DNA of 64,000 nt from Bradyrhizobium genosp. L (GTDB lineage: Bacteria > Pseudomonadota > Alphaproteobacteria > Rhizobiales > Xanthobacteraceae), in assembly GCF_015624485.1 (NCBI RefSeq), contig NZ_CP061378.1, positions 806,001 through 870,000 of the forward strand, read 5' to 3'. Shown here one piece after another: positions 52,567-61,706 of this stretch (positions are counted from its first letter, which is position 1; each line of letters starts with the position of its first letter). The notes below the pieces were generated by a model that saw nothing but the letters and a program-made list of their open reading frames with translations, searched no databases and was not told the DNA's origin. Position numbers and translations under genes: made by a program.

Positions 52567-53796
52567 TTACTCGGCGGCCAGCGGCTTCTTGGTCAGGGGC
52601 AGGCCGAGCTGGTCCCAGACCTGCAGCAGGGCTTCCGCCAGCGCGTCGATCAGGCCGTCCTCGTGGTAGGGCGAGGGCGTGATGCGCAGCCGCTCGGTGC
52701 CCTTGGCGACCGTCGGATAGTTGATCGGCTGGATGTAGATGCCGTGCTCCTCGAGCAGGAGGTCGGAGGCGCGCTTGCACTTCTCGGGATCGCCGACGAA
52801 CAGCGGCACGATATGGGTGTCGCTCGACATCACGGGCAGGCCGGCGGCGGTCAGGATCGCCTTGGTGCGGGCGGCGCGGTCCTGGTGGCGTTCGCGCTCC
52901 CAGCTCGAGGCCTTCAGGTGCCGGATCGCGGCGGTCGCGGCCGAACAGATCGCCGGCGGCAGCGCTGTCGTGAAGATGAAACCCGGCGCATAGGAGCGCA
53001 CGGCGTCGATGACCGAGGCCTTGCCGGCGATATAGCCGCCGAGGCAGCCGAACGCCTTCGCCAGCGTGCCCTCGAGGATATCGATCCGGTGCATCACGCC
53101 GTCGCGCTCGGCGATGCCGCCGCCGCGCGGGCCGTACATGCCGACCGCATGGACCTCGTCGACATAGGTCATGGCGCCGTATGTCTCGGCCAGATCGCAG
53201 ATCTTGCCGAGCGGCGCGACGTCGCCATCCATCGAATAGAGGCTCTCGCAGACGATCAGCTTCGGCCGGTCGGGGCCGACGGCGATCAGGAGCTCTTCGA
53301 GATGGGCTGTGTCGTTATGGCGGAAGATCTGGCGCTCGCAGCCGGCCTGGCGGACGCCCTCGATCATCGAATTGTGGTTCAACGCGTCCGACAGGATCAG
53401 GCAGTTCGGAATCAGCTTGGCGAGCGTCGAGATGCCGGTCTGGTTCGAGACGTAGCCCGAGGTGAACAGCAGCGAGGCTTCCTTGCCGTGGAGATCGGCA
53501 AGTTCCGCCTCGAGCTGCACCAGCGGATGATGGGTGCCTGCGATGTTGCGGGTGCCGCCGGCGCCGGTGCCGACCCGGGTCGCGGTCTCGACCATGGCGC
53601 CGACCACCTTCGGGTGCTGGCCCATGCCGAGATAGTCGTTGGAGCACCAGATCACGACATTGCGCTGGCCCTTGGGCGAATGCCAGGTGGCGTGCGGGAA
53701 GCGGCCCGCGATGCGCTCGAGGTCGGCGAACACGCGGTAGCGCCTCTCGTCATGGAGGCGATTGAGGGCGGACTTGAAGAACTGGTTGTAATCCAT
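52567..53796 (-). CDS. hemA: 5-Aminolevulinate synthase
   Basis: A PLP enzyme of 409 residues, the usual length in rhizobia. It condenses glycine and succinyl-CoA to 5-aminolevulinate, the first step of haem synthesis in alphaproteobacteria. Motifs are [33 protein letters not shown], the cofactor aspartate region [18 protein letters not shown], and the PLP lysine in [15 protein letters not shown]. The start [17 protein letters not shown] fits the family; the frame is open 37 codons further up. A perfect 8-base inverted repeat 45 bases upstream may be an operator. Confidence 0.95.
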   Translation of the reverse strand: MDYNQFFKSALNRLHDERRYRVFADLERIAGRFPHATWHSPKGQRNVVIWCSNDYLGMGQHPKVVGAMVETATRVGTGAGGTRNIAGTHHPLVQLEAELADLHGKEASLLFTSGYVSNQTGISTLAKLIPNCLILSDALNHNSMIEGVRQAGCERQIFRHNDTAHLEELLIAVGPDRPKLIVCESLYSMDGDVAPLGKICDLAETYGAMTYVDEVHAVGMYGPRGGGIAERDGVMHRIDILEGTLAKAFGCLGGYIAGKASVIDAVRSYAPGFIFTTALPPAICSAATAAIRHLKASSWERERHQDRAARTKAILTAAGLPVMSSDTHIVPLFVGDPEKCKRASDLLLEEHGIYIQPINYPTVAKGTERLRITPSPYHEDGLIDALAEALLQVWDQLGLPLTKKPLAAE

Positions 53797-53840
53797 CGGC
53801 AAACCCAACAGCGGAACCTGACCGGCATAGATCGTTCTTC

Positions 53841-53861
53841 TTAGAGCTTTTCCAGCTCTAA
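53841..53861. promoter_or_regulatory. Operator-like inverted repeat upstream of hemA
   Basis: Perfect arms TTAGAGCT and AGCTCTAA around a 5-base spacer (TTTCC on the plus strand), 45 bases before the hemA start. The outer TTAGA..TCTAA bases recall the iron control element bound by Irr in rhizobia (TTTAGAA..TTCTAAA type), but the inner bases differ, so another regulator is possible. Confidence 0.45.
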
Positions 53862-53969
53862 TGTCTATGCATTGGCTCACATCTGGGCATGCGTCGCGGT
53901 TGGGCAAATTGCCCTAGTCCGGCGCGTTCCGGGTCGAATTCGGATCCAATCGGCGAGAAGGGCTGCTGC

Positions 53970-55034
53970 TCAGGTCGTCCTGAAGCGCAGCATGCCGTCG
54001 CCGCCGGTCTCGGCAGTCAGCCGGCCCTCGACCAGCATGTAGTTGACATGGGCGACCAGTTCGCCGGCGGCAAAGCCCATCTGGTGCTCGTCCAGCACGT
54101 GCTTGTGGAATACGACCGGCACCAGTTCCTTGGAGGTCTGCGGCACCTCGCGGCAGGCTTCGGCGATCAGCCGGCAGCGTTCCTCGTGGTGGTCGGCGAG
54201 CTGCTTGATCCTGGTCTTCAGGCCGTAGAACGGCACGCCGTGGCCAGGCAGCACCAGCAGATCATAGGGCAGGGTGGTGGTGAGGCTCGCGAGCGAGGCG
54301 AGATATTCGCCGAGCGAATTCTGCTCGGGCTCGACCGCCCAGACGCTGACATTGGGCGAGATCTTGCTCAGCACCTGGTCGGCCGACAAAAACAGCTTGT
54401 CGGCGGCGCAATACAGCATCACCTGGTCGAGCGCGTGGCCGCCGCCGGTGATCACCTTGAAGCGCCGCGAGCCGATCACGACCTCGTCGCCATGGGTGAG
54501 CCGGTGATAGGACGGCGGCAGCACCGACACCCGCTTCAGATAGTCCTGGCCGCGGCCGAGCAGCTTTTCGGTGAGGTCCTCGTCCATGCCGTGGCGGCGG
54601 AAGAACAGCCGCTGCGCATTGCGGCGCTCCTCGGTGCCGCGGTTCTGGTGATAGACCGATTGCAGATATTCGACCTGCGACATCAGCAGCGGGCAGTTGA
54701 AGCGCTCGGTGATCCACCCCGCAAGCCCGACATGGTCGGGATGCGAATGGGTCACGATCAGGCGGGTGACCTTGACGTGCTTCAGCGGTCCGTCGAACAG
54801 CGTGGTCCAGGCCGCAATCGATTCCTCGTTGCCGAAGCCGGAATCCACCATGGTCCAGCCGTCGCCATCGGCGAGCAGGTAGATGTTCACATGGTTGAGG
54901 CGGAACGGCAGTTTCAGCCGCGCCCACAGCACGCCCGGCATCACCTCCACGACCTCGTCGTGGCCGGGATGGTTCTCCCAGGGGTATCTCAATGCCTCCG
55001 CCGAGGAGGCGATGCTGTCGGTCTTCTTGTCCAT
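53970..55034 (-). CDS. MBL-fold metallo-hydrolase
   Basis: A 354-residue metallo-beta-lactamase-fold protein. The metal motif VTHSHPDHVGLAGW (H-x-H-x-D-H) is at about residues 92-105; further ligands are the histidine in TGGGHALDQVMLY and the aspartate in LFLSADQVLSKI. The C-terminal ~90 residues form a winged-helix-like extension (LVPVVFHKHVLDEHQMGFAA), as in hydroxyacylglutathione hydrolase-like or LACTB2-like proteins. Substrate unknown. It lies upstream of hemA on the same strand but is separated by about 170 bases. Confidence 0.85.
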   Translation of the reverse strand: MDKKTDSIASSAEALRYPWENHPGHDEVVEVMPGVLWARLKLPFRLNHVNIYLLADGDGWTMVDSGFGNEESIAAWTTLFDGPLKHVKVTRLIVTHSHPDHVGLAGWITERFNCPLLMSQVEYLQSVYHQNRGTEERRNAQRLFFRRHGMDEDLTEKLLGRGQDYLKRVSVLPPSYHRLTHGDEVVIGSRRFKVITGGGHALDQVMLYCAADKLFLSADQVLSKISPNVSVWAVEPEQNSLGEYLASLASLTTTLPYDLLVLPGHGVPFYGLKTRIKQLADHHEERCRLIAEACREVPQTSKELVPVVFHKHVLDEHQMGFAAGELVAHVNYMLVEGRLTAETGGDGMLRFRTT

Positions 55035-55097
55035 GCTACGGGCTTAGCGGCACATCGGGCGCCGCGCCAGCCGAAAAATCGGGTGGGCTATTCCCGC

Positions 55098-55179
55098 CGT
55101 CATTCCGGGGCGCCTCGAAGAGGCGAACCCGGAATCTCGAGGTTCCGGGTCTGGTCCTTCGGACCATCCCGGAACGACG
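55098..55179. repeat. Dispersed repeat (CGTCATTCCGGGGCGC type)
   Basis: Ends CGTCATTCCGGG and CCCGGAACGACG, inner arms CCTCGAAGAGGCG and GGTCCTTCGGACC. It lies between the MBL gene start and the end of the chemoreceptor gene. Confidence 0.85.
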
Positions 55180-55185
55180 ACACCG

Positions 55186-57330
55186 CTAAGCCGCCCGAAT
55201 ATTCGACAAGAACCCGTCGATCTCGGCGCGCAGCACGTCGGCCTCGCGGCGCAGCGCGTCGGAGGCGCTCAGCACGTCGGTCGCGGCGGCGCCGGCTTCG
55301 GCGGAGGCGGTCGAGACCCCGACGATGTTGCTCGACACTTCGCTGGTGCCCCCGGCGGCGTGCTGGATGTTGCGGGCGATCTCGCGGGTCGCAGCACCCT
55401 GTTCCTCGACGGCGGCCGCGATCGCTGTCGTGACGTCGTTGATCTCGCCGATCGTGCTGGAGATGTTGCGAATCGCTGTGACAGCGGTGGTCGTGACCTC
55501 CTGCATGCTGACGATCTGCTGGCGGATCTCTTCGGTCGCCTTGGCCGTCTGGCTCGCCAGATTCTTCACCTCGGAGGCGACCACGGCAAAGCCGCGGCCG
55601 GCCTCGCCGGCACGCGCCGCCTCGATAGTGGCATTGAGCGCCAGGAGATTGGTCTGCGAGGCAATGGTCTGGATCAGATCGACCACGACCGAGATGCGCG
55701 CGGCGTTGTCGGCAAGGCCCTGCATCGTGGTGTCGGTGGCCTTGGCCTCCTCTACCGCCTTGCGGGCGATCTCGGCCGAGGTGACGACCTGGCGGCCGAT
55801 CTCCGAGATCGACGACGACAGCTCCTCGGTGCCGGCCGACACAGTCTGCACGTTGACCGAGGTCTCCTCGGCGGCGGACGCCACCGCGCTGACCAGCGCG
55901 CTGGACTGGTCGGCGGTCGCCGACATGCTCTGTGCGGTGGTCTGCATCGAATTCGCCGAGGTCTGCAGGCCGCCGAGCGCATTGCGGACGGTGGATTCGA
56001 ACTCGGCGATCTGGGTCTCCATGCGCGAGGCGCGCTCGGCCTTGGCGGCGCGGTCCTGGTTCTGGCTCGCCGTGAGCTCGCGGCCCTCGAGCATGCTCTC
56101 GCGGAAGATCTGCAGCGAGTCGGCCATCACGGCGATCTCGTCGCGCTGCCGGCTCTGCGGAATCTCGGTGTCGAGGTCGCCGTCGGACAACAGCTGCATC
56201 GAGCGCTGGAGACCGCGGATGCGGCGCAGGATGTTGCGTCCGACATAGAGCCAGACGAACAGGAATGAGCCGACCAGGGTCAGCGCGCCGAGGCCGATCA
56301 TCGCCATGGTCGCGACCGAGATCTGCTGCCGGGTCTGGAAGGTCGACGTATCGGTTTCCTTGCGGACGGCGTCGACCAGTTGCTGGACGCTGATGCCGAG
56401 CCCGACATTGAGCTTGCGGGTCTCTTCCAGGATGGTCTGGCCGTAGTCGATCGAGTCGAGTTCCTTCTGGCGGATCTTGAACACGCCGGTCTTGCCCTCG
56501 CCGAGCGCGAGCAGCTTCTCGGCGGTGCCGCGCACCGCGACGATCGACGGATTGTTCGGCAGGTCCTCCAGGTTGGACTTGATACGGTCGCGGCCCTTCT
56601 TGAATTCCTCCTCGATCGCATCCAGCGTCTCGCTGGAATTGGCCGACAGCGCCGCGGTCATGTCGGCCGCCATCAGGTTGCCGGCGGCGAGCACGTTGCC
56701 GATCTGGCCGACGGTGCGGGCCGCCTCGGTGGCGTCATCCGCGGACACTTCGGCCGAGCCGAGGATGGCGTTGAGCCGGGTCTGCGCGTCGAGCATCGCG
56801 GGATTGGCGGCGCCGACGAACGCGGTCTGCGCCTTGCGCAGCGCATTGTAGGTGTTGTCGCGCAGCGCGGCGATATCGAGCCGCTCGTGCGCCGCGGAGA
56901 CCAGGCTCTTGGAGGCATCGTCGCTGTTCTTGATGTTGTCGGTGAGCGCCGCGACCACCGATTTGTCGGCGCCGAGCTCGATCAGCTCGCCAAGCTTGGC
57001 CGAGGTCTGCTGCTGCACCTCCATGATCTTCTTGGCGCGCTCGGCGAGTGCGTCGTCGCTCTGGGCTGCAAGCAGCGCCGGCCCCTGGGCCGCGAGCGAG
57101 GCGCTCTGCGCGGACAGTTGCAGGCTCGCGGCAAGACGCGGAATGTCGCGGCCGCTGAGATCGGTCATGGTGCCGCCGAGCTGATGCAGCACCATGCCGG
57201 CGCCGGCGCTGATCACCAGCGCCATGGCGGCGATCACGGCAAACGCCGCGAACAGGCTGCCCCTGACGCCCATCTGCGGCAGCCGTGTCCGCTTGAGATT
57301 GAGTTTGCCGAGCTTGAACCGAAACGCCAT
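55186..57330 (-). CDS. Methyl-accepting chemotaxis protein
   Basis: A 714-residue chemoreceptor. It has an N-terminal membrane segment ([20 protein letters not shown]), a long helical periplasmic sensor domain of about 270 residues, a second membrane segment ([20 protein letters not shown]), then a HAMP domain ([20 protein letters not shown]) and the signalling domain. The CheA/CheW-contacting hairpin tip reads [20 protein letters not shown], followed by [20 protein letters not shown]. The helical sensor domain gives no hint of the ligand. Monocistronic. Confidence 0.92.
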   Translation of the reverse strand: MAFRFKLGKLNLKRTRLPQMGVRGSLFAAFAVIAAMALVISAGAGMVLHQLGGTMTDLSGRDIPRLAASLQLSAQSASLAAQGPALLAAQSDDALAERAKKIMEVQQQTSAKLGELIELGADKSVVAALTDNIKNSDDASKSLVSAAHERLDIAALRDNTYNALRKAQTAFVGAANPAMLDAQTRLNAILGSAEVSADDATEAARTVGQIGNVLAAGNLMAADMTAALSANSSETLDAIEEEFKKGRDRIKSNLEDLPNNPSIVAVRGTAEKLLALGEGKTGVFKIRQKELDSIDYGQTILEETRKLNVGLGISVQQLVDAVRKETDTSTFQTRQQISVATMAMIGLGALTLVGSFLFVWLYVGRNILRRIRGLQRSMQLLSDGDLDTEIPQSRQRDEIAVMADSLQIFRESMLEGRELTASQNQDRAAKAERASRMETQIAEFESTVRNALGGLQTSANSMQTTAQSMSATADQSSALVSAVASAAEETSVNVQTVSAGTEELSSSISEIGRQVVTSAEIARKAVEEAKATDTTMQGLADNAARISVVVDLIQTIASQTNLLALNATIEAARAGEAGRGFAVVASEVKNLASQTAKATEEIRQQIVSMQEVTTTAVTAIRNISSTIGEINDVTTAIAAAVEEQGAATREIARNIQHAAGGTSEVSSNIVGVSTASAEAGAAATDVLSASDALRREADVLRAEIDGFLSNIRAA

Positions 57331-57494
57331 TGCCCCGTATCCCCCGCACTACCCTTGGATGTTTCCCCGGCGCGGCAGTATCGATGCGGCGGGTTAATAA
57401 AATCGGGAAAATTGTGGCAATCGGCGCGATTTTTGTGCGGTTTCAGCGGCTGCGTTTTCTGCGCAGTGGGATTGATGCGCGCATTTCAATACAA

Positions 57495-57518
57495 AAAGGC
57501 CGGCGTGCGCCGGCCTTT
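57495..57518 (-). terminator. Intrinsic terminator of the Omp25-like gene
   Basis: Perfect 11-base stem AAAGGCCGGCG / CGCCGGCCTTT with a 2-base loop, followed in the minus direction by TTTTT. It lies about 27 bases past the stop codon of the outer-membrane protein gene. Confidence 0.85.
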
Positions 57519-57544
57519 CCATTCACGGTTGTGGACTGCGCTCC

Positions 57545-58285
57545 TCAATAGCGCGCGGCCACCGGGGCACCGAAGCTGCCGAGGTTGAAGCGGTAGTTGA
57601 TGCCCGCCTTCACGGTGTGCTCGTCGTTGTGGAAGCTGCCATAAGGCACCAGCGCGCCGGGGCCGGTGAAGCGGCTGTCGCCGAAGTCGTAGTACTGATA
57701 CTCGACCTTCGCCGACCAGTTCGGGGCGAACATGTATTCGGCGCCGCCGCCGATGGTCCAGCCGTTCTGGTGGTCGTCGCTGAGCGCGAACGCCACCGGC
57801 ACGCCGCCCAGCGTCACCTTCTCGTTGTTGTCGGAATAGGCGTAGCCGCCCTTCACATAGATCAGGCCCGGGCCCCAGGTGTAGCCGAGGCGGCCGGTAA
57901 CCGAGGCGATGCCGCGCTGATCGTTGTTGTAGACATAGCCGCCCGGGAAGATCGCGTTGAGCTGGTGGCCGCCGACCCATGAATACTGGCCTTCGACGCC
58001 GATCACCCAGTTCGGCGACATCTGCCAGTCATAGCCGGCCTGCACGCCGCCCATGAAGCGGGAGCTGGAGTCGGTCAGCGCCAGCCCGTTGAAGGTGCTG
58101 TTGTCGGCGAACACGCCGCCGAGATGGCCGCCGAGATAGAAGCCGGTCCAGTTGTAGAGCGGCGCGGCGTAAGCGGGCGCCTTCTGGTAATAGGGGCGGG
58201 CGCCGAGGTCGGCGGCCTGGGCGGTCGCGCCAAAAGCGGCGACGGCGGTCACCGCGGCTGCGGTTGCGAGCAGATAGGTCTTCAT
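57545..58285 (-). CDS. Outer-membrane beta-barrel protein (Omp25/31-like)
   Basis: A 246-residue porin-like protein. A signal peptide (YLLATAAAVTAVAAFGATAQ, cleaved before ADLGAR) precedes an eight-stranded barrel with LYNWTGFYLGGHLGGVFAD, NWVIGVEGQYSWVGG, GRLGYTWGPGLIYVKGGYAY and GWTIGGGAEYMFAPNWSAKV. The last strand ends KAGINYRFNLGSFGAPVAAR with a final tyrosine. These proteins stabilise the outer membrane; many rhizobia have several. It has its own terminator. Confidence 0.9.
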   Translation of the reverse strand: MKTYLLATAAAVTAVAAFGATAQAADLGARPYYQKAPAYAAPLYNWTGFYLGGHLGGVFADNSTFNGLALTDSSSRFMGGVQAGYDWQMSPNWVIGVEGQYSWVGGHQLNAIFPGGYVYNNDQRGIASVTGRLGYTWGPGLIYVKGGYAYSDNNEKVTLGGVPVAFALSDDHQNGWTIGGGAEYMFAPNWSAKVEYQYYDFGDSRFTGPGALVPYGSFHNDEHTVKAGINYRFNLGSFGAPVAARY

Positions 58286-58527
58286 GAGGATCAGTCTCCG
58301 GACAAGTCATGTGAAGACACCCGTCGTGTGCCGGCGCCCTCCGTGCCGCGAGTTAAACCGGATTTGAATAAAATGCTGTCACCCGAAGCCTGCGCGGGCC
58401 GTTAAGTCGCAGGCTTTGCCGGTAAACGTTTTCTTGTGCCTAACGAACGCTTAAGCCGGAATGAACCAAGGCTTAACACCGAGGCTTAACACCAAGGGCT
58501 TGGCGCGGCGCGCGCGGCGCCCGTCGC

Positions 58528-58845
58528 TTAACCGAGCCGCTTGCGCACGTCGTCGCACATCTGCTCGCGGAACGCGCGGCGGCGCGCGGCGCGATCCTTG
58601 ACCGGGATGTCGTGACGATCGAACACGTCGAACTTCTCCAGGATCGGATAGCGCTCGCTCGCCATCGCCAGCACGCCGAGCAGCTTGGCGACCGCAGGCG
58701 TCGGGCCGGTGACGTCCCATTTGCGGACCTTGTCGGCGCTGCTGGTCGGCAGTCCGCACAGCCTGGCCATGTCCGACGTCGTCAGCTTCCGGCCGATCGC
58801 CTCGCCGAGGTCTTCGCGCAATTTCTTGAACTCTGGGCCGGTCAC
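58528..58845 (-). CDS. Small helix-turn-helix DNA-binding protein
   Basis: A 105-residue protein with an N-terminal HTH that reads FKKLREDLGEAIGRKLTTSD followed by MARLCGLP, then a WDVTGPTP turn and a helical tail rich in arginine. It looks like the lambda-repressor-like or plasmid-type XRE group. I prefer GTG 58845, with GGAG about 10 bases upstream; TTG 58866 is possible. Its target is unknown. It is the last gene on the chromosomal side of the tRNA remnant. Confidence 0.65.
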   Translation of the reverse strand: MTGPEFKKLREDLGEAIGRKLTTSDMARLCGLPTSSADKVRKWDVTGPTPAVAKLLGVLAMASERYPILEKFDVFDRHDIPVKDRAARRRAFREQMCDDVRKRLG

Positions 58846-59020
58846 TCGGGTTGGGCTCCGGGGCAATCAGGTATGGAATCAAAGTCGCGTGACGTGTTTG
58901 CACGGACAGTTCGGTTGGAAATGGGTCGGCAGTGTGTTCGCGGTTGATGTTGCGGTGATGATGGGGTGGCGCTCACGCACCGCCAGCGTCGCGAAAACGA
59001 TGGTGTAGATGATCGAGAAA

Positions 59021-59047
59021 TGGTGCTGCCAGACAGGATTGAACTGT
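59021..59047 (-). other. tRNA 3'-end remnant: probable attachment site of a genomic island
   Basis: On the minus strand these 27 bases read as the 3' part of a T stem, the T loop TTCAATC, the other T-stem strand CTGTC, the acceptor strand TGGCAGC, discriminator A and encoded CCA. The sequence fits a tRNA-Thr-type 3' end. Beyond 59047, where the anticodon and D arms should be, no tRNA structure is found. The orientation (CCA towards the core chromosome, break towards the accessory region) is that of the distal att copy left by a tRNA-integrating element. Confidence 0.65.
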
Positions 59048-59313
59048 GCTGTCTATCCCATAGTCTGTTGATTTTATTAGATTTTTGGGTCCGGCGATCA
59101 ATTCTTGTGTGGCACCCTTGGGTGGCGCGCGTAGCAACATTAGCACATTCGCGGCAAGGTCCCTAGGGAGAAGCCCCTTAGCTGCACCGGCTGGTGTCGC
59201 AAGACCGCAACAATTATCGGGGAGCTAGACGATCAGCTCCCGTGCGTTGCCGGCGCTTCTCTGGCTTGCCGATATGGTACCTTATGTTCCGGTGCATCCG
59301 GGGCGGGAAGCCG

Positions 59314-60135
59314 ATGTTCTTTAGTCAGAAAGCCATCGATGAGATGGCGGGTGGTTTCCAATCGATGGACGAACGCTCGAATGCACTCGTCATCGCCTTC
59401 GCGTCATTTGCGTTCAGGAACGACCGGGCCCGCGAATTCGCGACGCACGGCTTCTCTCGACGCATCACCTTGCTGACCCATTGCATAGAGAACGTGTTCG
59501 ACCGTTTGCCTCCCAACGAGGACGCCATACCGACCACCGAGGCTTGTGTCGATGCGGCGGCCTACGTTCAGGCGTTTCTATTCAACGTCTTCGGAGCGCT
59601 CGACAATCTGGCTTGGACGTGGGTCGAGGAGCGGGGCATCAAGAATCGGGAAGGTGGCCAACTCAAGGAGACGCGAGTCGGCTTGGGAAAGAAGTATAAG
59701 GAGATCCGACGGACCTTTTCCCCTCAGTTAAGGGGTTACCTGGATGCCCACCAGGACTGGTTCAAGCATCTGGCGGACTTTCGGCACGCTTTGGCGCATC
59801 GCATACCGCTGTACATTCCGCGATACGCGATCGTCGACAAGAAGTCGTACGACGATCTGCAGGCTGCGAAGGAGGCGGTCATCGGAGATCCACAGGAATT
59901 CGATCGCTTGACCGGCGAGCAGATGAAGCATGTCCAGTTTCAACCGGTAATGGTGCACTCGCTCTCCGAGAGATCGCCGAGAATTGTCTTTCACCCGCAG
60001 ATGCTCTCCGACTTCGCGATGGTCGAGGAGATTGGTCGAAGGATGCTAGTCGAGTTGGCCAGGGACTTGCCGGCGGAACGCGTCGGCCTCGTACAGCGAC
60101 TTTGGCGACGCTTTCGATCCGCCCTTGGTCTCTAA
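59314..60135 (+). CDS. HEPN-motif hypothetical protein
   Basis: A mostly helical protein of 273 residues. It contains DFRHALAHRIPLYIP near residue 155, which matches the R-x4-H motif of HEPN RNase domains (the Cthe_2314-like branch has a similar RHxLxHRIP end). HEPN proteins cut RNA in many defence and toxin systems. I placed the start at the ATG at 59314, with GGGAAG upstream; the frame is open to 59194 but those 40 residues look random. Composition is lower in GC than the genes left of the tRNA remnant. No partner on the same strand. Confidence 0.6.
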   Translation: MFFSQKAIDEMAGGFQSMDERSNALVIAFASFAFRNDRAREFATHGFSRRITLLTHCIENVFDRLPPNEDAIPTTEACVDAAAYVQAFLFNVFGALDNLAWTWVEERGIKNREGGQLKETRVGLGKKYKEIRRTFSPQLRGYLDAHQDWFKHLADFRHALAHRIPLYIPRYAIVDKKSYDDLQAAKEAVIGDPQEFDRLTGEQMKHVQFQPVMVHSLSERSPRIVFHPQMLSDFAMVEEIGRRMLVELARDLPAERVGLVQRLWRRFRSALGL

Positions 60136-60155
60136 TCGGGCTTGGGCGGCATCCG

Positions 60156-60761
60156 TCACTCCCGTATCGAGATGTCCCAGCGTGGTCGGCGATCGTACCA
60201 AGGGATGGCGGCCTCCGCGAATTCTCTGATCGTCTTGTGGCCGCTCTGGCCATCAGTCACCAGACGCCGTGCGCCGACCGCGAGGTGCTGCGCCCAGCGG
60301 TGATTGTGCGCGGGGAGGTTTCGAACGTTCGGCGTCATCGAGATCAGCATCGCGGCCGCGTTGTTTTTGTCCTTGTCCGATGCGGCTGGGTCTTCGCCTA
60401 TTTGGTCGAGGTAATGCGCCAATTCGTGCACCATCAGCGGGTGCAGAAAGTCGCGCCCCTTGCCGAAATGTTCGACGTTCAGAAGGAAGCAATCCGCCTT
60501 CACGTCGGTGATACCGAGCGGTATGTGGGCGTCTGCCATGAAGCCCGCGTCGGTATCGTCGTAGGTCCGACGGATTTTAGAGTCGAACAGCTGCGGGTCG
60601 ATCATCCCGCAGACATCTACCATCTCGCGCTTCTTCGAATCGATTCCGATGATCCAAAGCTGGCGCCCTCGCGCGGTTAGCAGCGCGTCGAGATCCCGCC
60701 CGTAGGCGTGGCTGAACAGCTCGGCAAGGTCTTTCCGTATTCGTTCGCAATCGTCCTGCAT
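60156..60761 (-). CDS. HELAH-motif zinc metallopeptidase-like protein
   Basis: A 201-residue protein with PLMVHELAHYLDQIGEDP at about residues 107-124. HELAH fits the zinc-binding H-E-x-x-H motif, and a later NHRWAQHL could supply the third ligand. Short zincins of this type occur singly in islands and phages. The gene ends 20 bases from the convergent HEPN-motif gene. No signal peptide is seen, so it acts in the cytoplasm if active. Function unknown; the start has only a weak ribosome binding site. Confidence 0.6.
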   Translation of the reverse strand: MQDDCERIRKDLAELFSHAYGRDLDALLTARGRQLWIIGIDSKKREMVDVCGMIDPQLFDSKIRRTYDDTDAGFMADAHIPLGITDVKADCFLLNVEHFGKGRDFLHPLMVHELAHYLDQIGEDPAASDKDKNNAAAMLISMTPNVRNLPAHNHRWAQHLAVGARRLVTDGQSGHKTIREFAEAAIPWYDRRPRWDISIRE

Positions 60762-60970
60762 CTTCGATCTCGCGATATCTGCCGCGAAGGGCGTTCTCAG
60801 GCCTTGGTTGAAACCGCGTGAGCGCCGTCAGCCCCGGCTTCACGTTGCGAAGATAGATCTCCGTCCTAAGGATTGCTCTCGCGGTCAACGAATCTTGCCA
60901 CCCTCGTTGAGGTTCTTACGGTGCCATTGCGTGTATCACTCGTGGCCGCAATGCTTCGCTGAAAGGAGCT

Positions 60971-61693
60971 TTACTTGTTGGCGATGAGCGCGGCTGAAAG
61001 GGCCACGTCCCAGAACTTCCTGTCCATCTTCGATTTGATTTCCTCCTCGTGGTTGAGGTCGCGGTCGTGTCCTACGACAGCAAGTACCGCTGCCCGAGCG
61101 AACCGTTTCGCGAAGTCCCCGAGAGTATCAAGGTCATCGAAGCGCGGAAGGTCAGATGGCGGATCGTCGAACAAGTGATGAGCCAGCCGACCCGTTCTGA
61201 AGCTGCGAAGCCGTGATTGGGCGTCCTGATAACTTTCCGAGTTCACGTACATTTCATGTAGGGCGAGAGCGGAAGAGAATGCGTCTTGGCAACTAGCTTC
61301 GCCCAACTCCGCTCCGTCAATTAGCTGTGGGTGCCACCCGCGAGCGTCCCTCGTAAGGCTTTCTTGGACATCCTTCCGCATGAGCAGGTGTGCGAGAACC
61401 GGAATCGAGGCCTTGTCCTGTAGCTCGATGGGGTATCGGTCAGGGTCGGACACATCAAACAGGCGAGCCAGGGCGAGCGCAACGGTCAGTGCCAGGCTAT
61501 TTTGCGTCACGTTGAAGGTGTCGCCGAAAGGAGTGGGACGATTAAACCTGTCGTCGCTTACGACATCATTTGCGGCATGCAGAGTTGCCCTCGCTCGCAG
61601 CGCAAACCATGTATCGGTGGCCAGCAATGGAGCAATGAGCTTTGTGCGCCGTACAGCTTCATCGCTATCTAAGGAGGCGCGCTTCTTGGGCAT
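60971..61693 (-). CDS. HEPN/AbiU2-like hypothetical protein
   Basis: A helical protein of 240 residues. The stretch QSRLRSFRTGRLAHHLFDDP near residue 165 resembles the R...R..AHH motif of AbiU2-type HEPN proteins, and the early TWFALRARATLHAAND helix fits the same fold. That makes it a possible RNase toxin, but the match is from pattern only. AGGAA precedes the ATG. It begins 13 bases after the stop of the TIR/DUF4062-like gene and is almost certainly translated from the same mRNA, forming a two-gene unit. Confidence 0.5.
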   Translation of the reverse strand: MPKKRASLDSDEAVRRTKLIAPLLATDTWFALRARATLHAANDVVSDDRFNRPTPFGDTFNVTQNSLALTVALALARLFDVSDPDRYPIELQDKASIPVLAHLLMRKDVQESLTRDARGWHPQLIDGAELGEASCQDAFSSALALHEMYVNSESYQDAQSRLRSFRTGRLAHHLFDDPPSDLPRFDDLDTLGDFAKRFARAAVLAVVGHDRDLNHEEEIKSKMDRKFWDVALSAALIANK

Positions 61694-61706
61694 CTGTGTT
61701 CCTGGG

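Noticed and set aside
59021..59100. Complete tRNA gene on the minus strand
   Set aside because: Only the T arm, acceptor strand and CCA are recognisable; no matching 5' acceptor strand, D arm or anticodon stem was found, so it was recorded as a remnant.
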